Source: Phymatolithon calcareum (Eukaryota; Rhodophyta; Florideophyceae; Hapalidiales). From it: a stretch of 64,000 nucleotides of DNA. The stretch is from positions 3,348,001-3,412,000 of the forward strand of contig OZ345352.1 in assembly GCA_977006965.1 (NCBI GenBank), written 5' to 3'. The stretch's first letter is position 1. Every line of letters starts with the position of its first letter. Under the pieces are notes generated by a model. That model worked only from the letters and a program-made list of their open reading frames with translations. It had not been told where the DNA came from and searched no databases. Positions 31,310 through 42,044 of this stretch are shown here, in pieces. Position numbers and translations under genes: made by a program.

Positions 31310-32029
31310 GAGATCGTTTTTATGGTACAATAGACAATATAGCGGGCCCCAAGTACCAGCGGAATCGACTTTCAACTATCGATCGACGGTGACCAAGGGA
31401 ATCTTCCCAACTTTAAGTAACACCTGAACAACAGTTACTCGACCATCGCAGTGGCAGCGTTTAGATTCACGTCATCTACTGTGGAATCGGTCTTCCCATC
31501 GTCTGCCATGCAGCTGACCGGAAGTGCGTGGTTCAGATAGGAAGCAAGTGGTTACTTTAATTAGTACTCAATCGGTAGCTTTCTATCTTTGAGGTCAGTT
31601 CGAGTCGCCTAAGTACTAAGCACAGACTTCACTATTACGCTACAAGAGACATACCATGAATGGGTAAGCAGAAACCCACATGGGGAGACTAGAAATGTTA
31701 CCGAAAAAGGAAGGCCCATAGTAAGACAGGTGAAATGCATACATCGCGAGCCGGTAAAGCCTGCGGCGTCAAGGGAACGGCAAAGAAGGAAACATTGATG
31801 AGATGGGAACTTGAAGCTCGCTCACGCGCAGACCGCGTATGAGGAGCTCGAGGTAAGTACGAGAAGGAGAACGGTGGTGAGGCGGGAGCTTGCTGGTTTG
31901 CGGACGCATTGTTCTCACATGAAATGGTCCTGAGGCAAAGCCGGGATGAAAGATCGTATTCGTGTTAGTGACAAACGGGAGAACAGGAAGAGTCTTCTCG
32001 TACAGCTTGGGAGTTGAACGACTGATATA
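31310..32029. other. No recognisable feature
   Basis: Short overlapping frames only; no transposon end or host gene recognised. Confidence 0.4.
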
Positions 32030-32335
32030 ATATATTTCTGGAAAAGCTGATGGAGCCGTGGACATCGCCTAAGCCGAGGCTCCCGAGATTTAAATGTTTT
32101 TGGAACAAGGAGCTCAGCAATCTGGCCAAGAAACGAACCGGGCAATATAAGATTTAAAGGAGAATAGGCCTCGAAAGTGACAAAGAAGTTCTCCGATAGG
32201 TGGAAATGCTGTTAAAGAAGAAGGTGAGAAAAACAAAATGCGACCAATTTGAAAGATACCTTGAGGAGGTTGATAAAATGGGGCCGGGCGAGACGGCGAA
32301 CACCACAAGAAAGATCCATTAAGCGAAAGAAACTA
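32030..32335 (+). pseudogene. LINE family II linker fragment
   Basis: Reads EPWTSPKPRLPRFKCFWNKEL, KKKVRKTKCDQFERYLEEVD, KMGPGETAN, close to PWTSDKPRPGRYKTFWNREL and KKVRKSKEDQFEKYIERIEK at 62.5-62.7 kb. It is the region between endonuclease and RT, with stops. It abuts the equivalent region of a family I LINE at about 32338. Confidence 0.6.
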
Positions 32336-32337
32336 TA

Positions 32338-34490
32338 GAAGGAGGCTAGAGTATCCCAATCACCAGAAGACTGGGGCAGATATCACGAATGCAAGTATCA
32401 AGTGAGAACTAAAGTCAGCCAGCGAAAGAGCGAGCAATATATGGAATACATCTCTGAGCTCGAAGAGAAAGATGGTCCAGCCAGGATGAAGAAAAAGATA
32501 AAAGAGAGAATAACTCGCAACAAGATGACTGGAAGACCAATGAAACATGCATTATTCTTGGCACGCATTTTGAGAACATGTCACAGCACCGAAAAATAGC
32601 AACCTGGCCCCAGGAAATTCCGCTGTCCCGAAGGAATGAAAGAATCAATCGAAACAGCCGTTCGGAAGACCCAACCGGAAAAGCTCCAGGTATGGACAAG
32701 GGCAAGTCTGAAATGCTGAAGCTAGACGCACCCCTGAACGCGGAGGTTCTTACAGCCCTATGGGAAGCCTGCGGGAGGTGCGCAGACATGCCAATGTACT
32801 GGCAGAAGGCCCTGTTAGTACCTACTCACAAGAAGGGACCACACCACGAACCTGAAAATTATTGCCCAGTATCCTTGCTTAGTAATGCGAGGAATTTATT
32901 GAAACGACAATCGACAGTATGCTCCGCGAGGTATACTCCAACCACTGGTTCCAACTCGGGTTCCAAAAGGGGAAAATTATACAATCCTAAGATCCACGGT
33001 GCTATTGAAAGGCCAACAAAGGTGCGTAGCAGTACTGGACCTCAAGGCTGCATACGACACCGTCCCAAGAAAACATTTGGTGAGCAGAATGAGACAGGTA
33101 CTGCCGCCACAGCTATGCGCTATGACAGAAGCTTTCCTGACACCGTCCTGGGTGTCAACCATCGGAGATACTTATCGGAACTGGTTTTTAGAGCACAGAG
33201 GAGTGCCACAGGGGTTCCCTCTCAGTCCAAGTCTATACAAAATCTTCATGGATGAGTTTGCGGAACACATGGGAGAAGATTGGGCCGACGTCCCTTGAAT
33301 CCTCTTCGCAGACGACGTAATTCTTTTAGCGAAAGCACCCTCTGCTCTGCAGGGATTGCGAGACAAAGCCACGCAATGGGCCGAAGAACGCGGGATGACA
33401 TGGAACACGAAGCAAGGAAAAAGCGTGATTCTTGAATCGGATGAGATATCGGGCGTGACATTCCAGCTGGCTAATAAGGCCCTCGCTCATGTCGTGGAAT
33501 TCACCTACCTCGGCGCATCCCTAGGACCGGAGGGGTTACTGATAAACTGATGTTGGAACGCCTCAAGAAGGCAAAGACCGGTCTGTAAGAGCTCCGTGCA
33601 CTAGAGGTATTCAAGAAGGGAATTGGCATTCATAAATGCATTCAGGTATACAAGGCATAAATCCAGTCACGTTGGGAGTACGCTATACACTTAACACAGT
33701 GGACAGTAAATGTCCAGAGCGCGGTCAAGGAAGTTGAACAAAAGTTTTTCAGACAGGTCTTCGGGCCACTAGTACGAGAAAAGACTGGTTGACTTCGCCT
33801 ACTATGTCGAATCCAAGCTGCTTCCATCGACGGGAAATTCTAGCTTTCAAGTTATTGAAAAGGACCATGGCGAAAGAAGGAAAGTTTCTGGAGGAACCGT
33901 CAGAGAGAAGAAACCCAGAAGAGCTTCATGCCACAAGTAATGACATCACAGCGACGGATACCAGAGAACCGGTTGATGAAGCGACGAAGCACGTAATATC
34001 GAAACAATCTGCAGAAGCACTTCGATCAATATTCCTGACAAAGGAAGGAGACACCCTTTAATCGAAGAGAAAGAGGAAAATTCTGTACGACATGACAAGA
34101 GAGCTCCCTTCAATACTTAAATTTCCGCAACTGAAACGCAGGCAACTGGCGGTTCAGTACGCATTTGGAAGATGTCCCCAAGTGTCCACCGCTCTGATGG
34201 CGGATAGATTTGGAAACAAAGTCAGACAGCACATGGGGACCCTGGATCGCAACCTGCCATCCTATGAACTCAAGGAAGAAGACAGAGCGGCAATCGACAA
34301 GGCACTAGATGACATTTTGCTGCTCAGCAAAAGCATCATCGAGAGTATGCAGAATGAAGAAGACCTGTAATGAAAAAAGAAGCAACATCTTGAAAACTGC
34401 TATGAAGAGCTATCAAAACCAACCGAGTACATGCTAGGGGCTCAGATAGAATACTAGACATAAGAGTAGAGCAACTCTAGTGAGGGTAGC
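32338..34490 (+). pseudogene. LINE family I, degenerate ORF2 and 3' UTR
   Basis: Begins in the endonuclease-RT linker (EDWGRYHECKYQVRTKV) and covers QRCVAVLDLKAAYDTVPRKH, HRGVPQGFPLSPSLY, LFADDVILLAK, MTWNTKQGKSVILES and the C-terminal blocks to MQNEEDL at 34370. The 3' UTR continues to about 34490. At least five frameshifts or stops. It is diverged from the full-length copy at 48.9 kb, and its intact codons at that copy's nonsense sites (Arg and Trp) show what those positions encoded. Confidence 0.75.
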
Positions 34491-34635
34491 TCCTATCACT
34501 TTTGAGTCCATAATCATTCTCAAAGTGAATCAGGCATATTGAAATAGTCATTCTGTCATACTGGCTATGGCAAATGCGAAATCTGATAGTGTCCATCAAC
34601 CGTTGCAGGAAGACGAAGAGCACGCTGATCTCGAA

Positions 34636-36094
34636 CAGGGCTCGGAACAATTCAATTGGAAGCGATTGCTGCTCGATTTGCAATACGCAATACGAATTGC
34701 TCCGGGCTCAATCTTGGACTGAATATTGCAATGCACCAAGGCAGACAATCAAGGGTAGTCTACTTTACCTCAGGAAAGAACATTTCCATCAAATACTAAA
34801 CCAGCTCGCGTTCAGCATGAACATTACATGTAGGTGCCTTCTATGAGCTGTTCCGTGACCTCGTGGGCTTTGATTCGAGCTTCCGCCTTCTCCGAACGCG
34901 ATCTGTTGATCGCCTCGCTCACCATTTGGGCATTCCAGATTCGGACGTTCACTTTGAGGAAAACTAGTGTCTCACGGAAAAAATAAATGTATGTCTCCGC
35001 CTTGAAAGTAGTGGCTGCAGCAGTGGTTTCACCATCTTCTGTGTCCTGTGAAGCAATCTGGCCCATTGGAGACATTTTCAGCAATGTAAGGAGAGACACG
35101 AAGATCGATGCGGAGCGAGCATCTGTAGGACAAGTGGACATAGTGCAATATGAAGCAATAGCCGCAACATAATGCACGTTGTTGCAAGACCACCCGTCGT
35201 ACAGTATAGCACCCTGAATACCATCCAGTTCGGCAGCGATTCGGCTCTCAACGAGCTCGACGAGGTAAAAGAGCACACGGACGACCGTCCTTACTGATAG
35301 CTTGACATGGGGACAAAACTTGCGAACTTCAGAGTCTTCAACGTGCGGCAACGGCTCATTTTTCATGACAATCAGTCGAACATACGCATACACCGCTTTG
35401 TTGTACGAAGACATAGACCGGACTTCGAAGTGGGAGCGTATTGTACCGCCTTTCTGCTGTATCGCGACCAGCGCCTCGTTGTAGAGGCGCTGTAGAGTTC
35501 CGTCTTGTCCAGATGGAGTATTGATTTTGGCGTAGCATCGTTTCAGGTGGTCTTACGGATTCCTATAGCCGGTCTTCTTGATGAATGATACTATAGGAGT
35601 GGGGCAGCTCGGCCTCGGGCACCGATGCTGCAGGCAGGCTCTCTCGACCGAGGCGCGGGTCGTTCTCTCGATCACGTGCCGCTTCACATTGCAAACGAAC
35701 GGCATCAATGCGAACACGATTTCTTTAGCTCTGGGCTTGCTCATGGCGACTAGGGGCCCTCGTGATCGGTGGAGTGCGGAGCAGGTGAGAATGATCGCCG
35801 TTATCGAGACTGTATTCTACACCGCTTGATGCTGTGTTTCGCAGTCTACGTAACACTGCATCCTTGCGTTGTACGCACAGCTGATGCCGTTGGAAAGCAT
35901 AGATTCAGGCCGCATTTCGATGTTCGCCGGTAAGGTTACGAAACTTAGCCGTTCGCGGGACGAGACTCAACGTAGCATATAGACGGAGCCTCGACGATGC
36001 AATAAGAATTGCAATACCGGAGCTCTCCGAAATTTCACATTGCAATTCTATAATGCAATGTATTGCAATCCAAATATATTGGGTCCGACCCCTG
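34636..36094 (-). mobile_element. hAT-3, internally deleted hAT element with 8-bp TSD
   Basis: Left end CAGGGCTCGG, right end GGGTCCGACCCCTG, flanked by ATCTCGAA on both sides (34628-34635 and 36095-36102). ATTGCAAT-type motifs crowd both ends. 1,459 bp. On the minus strand it encodes a finger-like N-terminus (35553-35744) and a frame 34824-35414 with VYAYVRLIVMKNEPLPHV and GAILYDGWSCN, homologous to the first part of the hAT-1 transposase. The C-terminal catalytic and dimerisation part is missing. Confidence 0.9.
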
Positions 36095-36359
36095 ATCTCG
36101 AAGCATAGTACTACATATATTGTTTCTCTTATTGTAGGATCACTTCCTATTGCTGTTGTTATGACAAAGCGTAGCTCGATTGCAATATAAATTTGGTTAC
36201 AAGAAAGTGGACCAGTAGAACAGATCTATTGCCGAGCGAAGATCAATCCGAAACAGTGAAATTCGTGCCACCCCTGATCTCATACACTGTCAAAAGACTT
36301 TTCTCGGTGATTCCAAAGTTTGAGAACATATATGAGTGCCTTCACGTTGACTTCGTAAA

Positions 36360-36450
36360 GAAGTATAAGAAAGAAAGAAAGATGAGATTTTGGAATAGTG
36401 TTACCAACACATCTGCCGACGCTTGGAGCAACGCTTCTGACGAGACATCT
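36360..36450 (-). mobile_element. LINE family III 3' tail
   Basis: AAGAAAGAAAG-type tail followed by GTTACCAACACATCTGCCG and ACGCTTGGAGCAAC, the reverse complement of the family III 3' signature. It truncates the gag-like frame next to it. Confidence 0.65.
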
Positions 36451-36778
36451 GCACCAAACCTTCAATAAAGTTTTGAATATCGTTCGATGTCAGAGCTCCA
36501 GCTGTTTTAGCTCTGAAGAACATAAATTCGAGAAGGCTCATGTTGATTTACACATTGTAAGATGCCACCGTCATCGCTGGGACTTCCTTCTTCTTCTCGT
36601 TGACCTCATCTTCGTACCGCTTTCGCTCCTTCAAGAACTTCGTTACAACTCTTGGGTCGAGACTTCGTAATATCGGGTGGCTAACGGGTTGGAATAGCGC
36701 GGCGGTTGGTTCCCGATCGGTAGATTGCGCCGACGAAAAACTTCCACTTTCCATGGTTTGCGGATCATTCATTTCCAA
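36440..36778 (-). pseudogene. gag-like remnant of an LTR retrotransposon
   Basis: The minus-strand frame from 36778 reads MEMNDPQTMES, LDPRVVTKFLKERKRYEDEV and, after one stop, MSLLEFMFF and SNDIQNFIEGL. The FLxxRxxYxxxV block followed by a LLE and D-x2-x-FIE block resembles the N-terminal gag region of Ty3/gypsy-like elements in protists. It starts 57 bp inside the LTR at 36836-37183, the expected place for gag. Truncated by a LINE tail; no protease or RT seen. Confidence 0.45.
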
Positions 36779-36835
36779 ATCAAACTTGATCTTCGTCTTA
36801 ACACTCAGACATTCTCCTGCAAGAAAGAAATTTCT

Positions 36836-37183
36836 GCAACCACTGGGAGTGAAAAGATAAGGGTTAGAGTTTATCTTGAAAAGGGGTGTTATCTCTGTGA
36901 CGCGATGCCTCTGTCTAAGGTGCGATCAGGATCGCTGCTTAAATAGGGCGGGTGCGGGCAATTGCACACCCTGCAGAAAGGGGGGGCACTAACCAACGCT
37001 AGACTAAAAGTACGTTGAGTGTTAGTCGGTGTCTGCGATAAATCCGTTGGTTCCTCTTGGAAGAGTTGTTCACCATACTATGTTGACGGTGTCGGTAGGT
37101 ATATCGCAAGGAGCCGTTGTAGAGCTCCTATGTTGATGGTGATAATGTTGTTCCTTACACCCCTGCAACATTGCGTGTCTACA
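36836..37183 (-). repeat. LTR, copy 3, next to the gag-like remnant
   Basis: 348 bp related to the repeats at 4246 and 9614. Unlike those, its flanks (TTTC and GTCC) do not match, as expected if it is a 5' LTR joined to internal sequence rather than a solo LTR. On the minus strand it reads TGTAGACACGC...GTTGCA. Confidence 0.6.
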
Positions 37184-37359
37184 GTCCTCGATGGCGGTCA
37201 CACGTGCGAGGGATCAAACAATACTAATGATTAGCAGGTTAGCCGGTAATTTTAGCGCTCCGGACTTGAAATTCGGAACAGTTTATCGCAAGAAATGGGT
37301 CCGAGTCAGAGTTCGTTTTAAATGATTATAACTTGGGACGATGTAACAGCATTGAAGAT

Positions 37360-37407
37360 AAGTGTAGAAATAGCAAAAGCGTATACGCTTGACTTATTTC
37401 TACACTT
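37360..37407. repeat. Hairpin with 13-bp arms and an inner palindrome
   Basis: AAGTGTAGAAATA (37360-37372) pairs with TATTTCTACACTT (37395-37407). The loop contains the palindrome AGCGTATACGCT. No T-run or gene boundary next to it that would make it a terminator. Confidence 0.8.
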
Positions 37408-37699
37408 AAAAATTTTACTATTACGTGCCACACTTGTACAATACATGGTTGGAATCGCCACATTGAGCTCTATAGAATAGACTTACTTTCAGAGTTTTGT
37501 AATTAGTCATAATTCTTGTAAACAGAGATTGAAAAGACCCTGCTTATTTATATGTTTTTTCACGTTTGTTTAAAGTAAAAGCTTTAATCGAAAAACCACC
37601 ACATGGCAAAAATTAGTACAGACTGGTTCATGGTGGTGTAGCACTTGAACATTCTTGGTTGGAGGTTGTAGATGGCTGTTCTTACCAAATTACGAATAT

Positions 37700-39060
37700 G
37701 TGGAGGGCAAGCAAAAAATGAGAGTCTTGGTCGACCGCCCTTTATATCGCCGCATGGCTGCGAAACGTGAGTTAATTGCAGTGGGCGCCTATTATCTTAT
37801 TTCGTCTCGTTCTTCTCTTTCTCATCCACTAGATCCGGGTGACTTGGTTCAATTTCCTTATGTTATCCTTTTCTTACAACTCATCGAGTTATTCCCGATA
37901 TTGGCGTCTGTTCTTTTTTTACAGCACCGTTCATATCTCTTCTCGACAAGCGAGATATCTGTGCCAGGCTTCGCTTATGTCTTTCTCGAGTGCAATGTTA
38001 TACAGTTTTCTAACGGCGTTTGCATTTTCGTTCCAGATCTGAGTTCCAAAACGAATGTACCTCGGCGGGGTAATCCTCTTTTGTATTCATGGTTCGCACA
38101 GCGTTTCCACAATTTTTTCCTTATAATCTGTCCATTTGTTGTCTTGTACAGCAACATCGAAGCTCCTCAACAATTCCTGCTATAGTCTTTCTGCAAAGGT
38201 CTATAGCCTTTTCCTGTTTTTCGTCATCCATCCAAAAATTAATAGAGATTCTTGGCTTCTCAGCCACTCTGTGTTCTTTTTTTGATAGAAAACTCGTGGA
38301 CAATGGTATATGCTACGTTTTACCTGTCAATATGTCCGATGGAGAACAAAGAGTCGTTTTTCAGATACTGTGGGGGCTGAACACAGGTTTGCAATCGAAT
38401 TTTAGTCACGTTATTCCCCTGTGGAAATCTCAGGGCGCCGCCAAGTTGCGAAATTTTGTACGTGTTGAGAAACTCTCGGAGCTGTCCTCTCTAATCAGCG
38501 TATACGTGCAAACGAGTATCATAATCAATACGATGAAGACATAATGGATTGGGTATCATACTTGTAATTCTAGGTTAATCTATTAATATTCTAGATGAAT
38601 TTTCACTAGATTATAGAGAATGAAATGCGAGTTAATATTCTTTTGTGACACGGCAGTGAACTGAATGTAAATGAAATTCGCTCTACCATATTGAAATGAA
38701 CTGAATGCGAACGAAAGTGTTGAACATTTGCTAATGATTCGCGAAAATGTAGGAAAATTTAATAGATTTTAATTCACTGTTCTCCGTCCACACGACCCTA
38801 ATCGGCGATACTTTGTCTCTTGCTGTTGAAATCCCCACAAATTATGATAACATCAGTAAATTTCGTAGCGATTTCAGCATCACCATAAGCTGCATCCACT
38901 GTAAGAGGAGCTTGCATCCCATCCATTCTGCCCATTGCGCACACATTCTGTTGATATGCATATCGTTCATATACCATAGATCATCGGTCCACATATGTCC
39001 TGGATAGAGGGCACGGGTCCTATGATATGGCCTGCAGTAGTAGTCCCTGCACATTCGCTA
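37700..39060 (-). pseudogene. Degenerate LINE: endonuclease and linker (separate lineage)
   Basis: The minus strand near 38800-38920 reads KFTDVIIICGDFNSKRQSI, the GDFN motif of an APE-type endonuclease. Lower down, pieces at 38300-38500 and 37700-38180 read like endonuclease end and linker (FGTQIWNENANAVRKLYN, ALEKDISEAW). It is not close to families I-IV. Heavily mutated, and no RT palm was found. Confidence 0.45.
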
Positions 39061-39545
39061 TCGTTCCCGAATCTTAAGGACCTACATCCCCATCTTAGAT
39101 TTTCACCTTTATGTTTTATGAGGTTGGGAATCAGAGAAGCTCATTGGACATTTTCTGTTATGGCAGTACATAATTGGCCAAGCAAAAGAAAAGTCCTCGC
39201 GCCGTGGAAACGTTTTCCAGAAATTCTCAGCAGAGGGTTCCTTCGAAAATCGGGACAGCTCCTTAAACGCGCAGTTTAAGACCACTTCCTGATCCGTTCT
39301 TCGCATTTCGAAAACTATTATAGAAAGACAAGAATGTAGCTTATCCAAAAATCATAAAAATCAAAAAGGGGATTAAATATGGAGAGTAGAGCACTTTTCG
39401 TAATTCTGATCTTGAAAAAGAATCGCCTACAAAGATGGACAATTATCTCGAAAAGGACTACACGAATTTCTTATTGCCTCAGTCAAACGTTTCAAATGGT
39501 TGTAGACTACCACAGGAATACTGCAAATTTGGTAAAATCGAACGT
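39061..39545. other. No recognisable feature
   Basis: A/T-rich stretch before the piggyBac-like element. Frames of about 80-95 codons on both strands have no recognisable content. Confidence 0.4.
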
Positions 39546-39549
39546 CTAG

Positions 39550-41161
39550 TGTCTATTTGACGGAAATTTTCCCTCAATTGAGGGAATGAGATTTATATAA
39601 TTCTTGGACACACATCTACTCACTATCAGTCGCATCGAATGCGTCCAACTCATGGATATCTTCAACATGCTTAGCGAAACAGTTCCTACCAGTAGAAGTA
39701 CCGCAAACATATAGTGCTGCACCGTCGAGCCTATTACATGATGAGCACACAAGAGTTGTCTTCTTGACTTTGCACACTGTGCAGTTGTTTTGCACAGCAA
39801 AAGTAGTCATCATGCCATTCGCGGTTTTCCTTTTCTTTGTCATCGGCGTTAAGTGGGTTCCAACACCACTCCCAGTGGCTAGTGAACGTTCAGGAGTAAC
39901 TGAACGTCGACGCGTATTGCGCGCATGGAAGGAGTTATCGATAAGTTGCTGAGCCACTACTTCATATTATCTTCGCTGCGTTATGTGGTCCTGCGACTCT
40001 GGATGAGCACCAGAGAACAGAAGCCAGCTATCAACTATGTAGATTGACAGAAGTGATGTGCTCACTCGAAATGACCAGTCGTGGGTGCGTACTTTCTTCT
40101 CCATGTCCAAACCATCTTGTCGACATCGATTGTGCCTGTCGATTTGCGCGCACGCAGAGTACTATGTCTCGCATACTTCACGCTGGGGCACGGAGAGTTC
40201 CACACTAGAAGGTCCATTGTCAAGCGGACGCCAGCGAACACGATTGGTCGGCTTACCTTCCATGGTCGCAGAGGTTGTCGAAATAAAATATCGCCGTTCT
40301 CTGTCAACCCAAATAGCCGCCATCATTGAAGGCTCACCATTCAAAGATTTTCGAACCATAGAGATACATTCGCCCCTTTCCGAAAGCTCCATTCTTGACA
40401 GATAATCCATGGGATACTTTCGTCTCCGTTTTGATGACTCCAATGAACTTTAGACCTTGCAATGCGTAGGCGAGAGACCCAGGGCGAGGTCGTTCAACGC
40501 TTCTGAGAGTTTCTTCCGAGCTTTTGAGGCCTTTTGAAGAGCTTTTCGTTGCCACTGGAGTCATTGAGCTGGCGTTTCGCGATGAAGATTAGCGCAGGTG
40601 AGTACTGTAAGCGGGCCTTGGCGTTGACGCGCTTTGCCACTGCTGGTTCGGTTCAAGCTGCTGAGCGACTGAAATATTACCGTCAGCGCTCCCTGCCTTT
40701 ATGTCAACAATCTCAACTGTCGAAATCTTAGTCTTCATCACCGGTTGCCAAACTAGGACCCATTTCACGCGAAGCCATGTGCTCGCGCGACCGTTAATTT
40801 CGTCCACAAGTACTTCTTGAACTGTGCCGTTCACGTTTTTCGACTCGTACAAGGCCCCATAGAGTCTGCAGCACTCTGTGAGACTGGTTACAGACGTTGC
40901 TTTTGAGTGTAAGGGTGCACCGACCACTCGGCGGGGGTCTTTTTCTCGTGGCATGGTGGATGTGATTCTTGTAATTGACCAGCACATTTTCGTTTCCAGA
41001 GCTCAGCAAAGCTTTTATATCCTTTTAGTTCAGGTACTCCTCACGCAGAGCACGACCCCGCCTTACTAAATGTGGCGCGAATGACCCGTTCCGCATTCTT
41101 TTTACAAACGTTTTTGAGCTTTTAAAACGCCCCTCAATTGAGGGGGTTCGTCAAATAGACA
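39550..41161 (-). mobile_element. piggyBac-like element PB-1, flanked by CTAG
   Basis: TIRs TGTCTATTTGACGGA (left) and the complement of TTCGTCAAATAGACA (right) sit next to CTAG at 39546-39549 and 41162-41165. CCCTCAATTGAGGG palindromes lie just inside both ends. 1,612 bp. It carries transposase remnants on the minus strand in the same order as PB-2. Confidence 0.8.
39616..41009 (-). pseudogene. piggyBac-like transposase, broken
   Basis: N-terminal frame 40589-41009 (ENVLVNYKNH, VDEINGRAS, TVEIVDIKAG, AQQLE). Then pieces with GLKFIGVIKTETK and, in another frame, RRRKYPMDYLSRMELSERG, MMAAIWVDRERRYFIST, then IDRHNRCRQDGLDMEKKV and RTHDWSFRVSTSLLSIYIVD. The end is the zinc finger NCTVCKVKKTTLVCSSC with RNCFAKHVEDIH, ending near 39616. 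These blocks match the later DDE_Tnp_1_7 region and C-terminal finger of piggyBac-type transposases. The central catalytic part seems deleted, and frameshifts separate the blocks. Confidence 0.7.
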
Positions 41162-41199
41162 CTAGAGCGCCGTGTCTGAAGGACAGATAGAAGAGTCAA

Positions 41200-41206
41200 T
41201 ATAAAA
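41200..41206 (+). promoter_or_regulatory. TATA box upstream of the hAT-4 start codon
   Basis: TATAAAA 83 nt before the ATG at 41283. The spacing is close to that at the two secreted-protein genes, so it may be the element's own promoter. Confidence 0.4.
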
Positions 41207-41282
41207 AGTGAAGTCGTCCATTTTTCCAAAGCACACTACCAGACCCACTCGACAACACCTGAACTAATTTCACTCTTCCAAC

Positions 41283-41813
41283 CATGGTACTACCTATTCC
41301 GAAACCGGAGCCGAAACAATTTGTACAGCAGCTAATGCAACTCCTTCGCGAAAAGCTTCGAGATATCCCTTCACGTCAATCAGGTCGAACACGACGAATG
41401 TCAGAATACGCGGAGCACGGAGTTACATGAACACCGATTTCATATTAGGGTCGGTTGCCGAGAGGGAGCGTCATTGGTCCATGGCTAAGTATATTTTGCT
41501 TGATCACAGGAAACGTACGTCTCCTCTTGTGTTCGAGGCGATGGTTTTCCTCAAAGTCAACCGCTCTTACTGGGATGAGCAAACTGTGAAGGAAGCTATG
41601 TCAAGCGTTGTCAACCAGCGTGTTGAACAGGCTATCGCAGAAGTCGAAAGTTTCGTACACCTAGGAGAAGAGACATGAATAAACAATTAACTTGACTATT
41701 GCGGGAAGTATTCAAATTGCAATCCGAATTGCTGACTAACCGTAGTGAGGAATTGAATTGTTTAATTGCACGACAAACAGCAATGTCGAACAATGAGATT
41801 GGCACCACCCCTG
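41283..41813 (+). pseudogene. hAT-4, deletion derivative with transposase ends only
   Basis: ATG at 41283 begins MVLPIPKPEPKQFVQQLMQL, similar to the short N-terminal frame of hAT-1. It stops and is followed at 41427-41678 by NTDFILGSVAERERHWSMAK, KRTSPLVFEAMVFLKVN and YWDEQTV, the C-terminal hAT dimerisation region. The middle is gone. The right terminus GGCACCACCCCTG ends at 41813 after TTGCAAT-rich sequence. The left terminus and TSD were not found. Confidence 0.7.
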
Positions 41814-41879
41814 TATTCGCCGATAGATTTTGCGGAGGGAAGGGGCCGAAAAACCATTTGACTTGCCAAAGTCTGTGTT

Positions 41880-42044
41880 TTCTCCACTTGATTTGGACTA
41901 CGACAAGGTCCCAAGAACGTGTCAGAATGCTTTAACAAAAATGACTTATGCGCGATGACCGAAGCCTTTTTGGTAGCTTCATGGCTATCCGCTGTTTCAG
42001 ATCCCCAGAAAAAGTGGTTTATAATCGACAGAGGAGTACCTCAA
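41880..42044 (+). pseudogene. LINE family I RT fragment, left part
   Basis: Reads MTEAFLVASWLSAVSDPQKK and WFIIDRGVPQ, then is cut by hAT-5 at TACCTCAA. It continues after 43213. Confidence 0.65.

Noticed and set aside
36268-36284. A second hAT right end (CACCCCTG followed by ATCTCATA)
   Set aside because: It resembles the terminus at 36094, but no matching left end or TSD was found.
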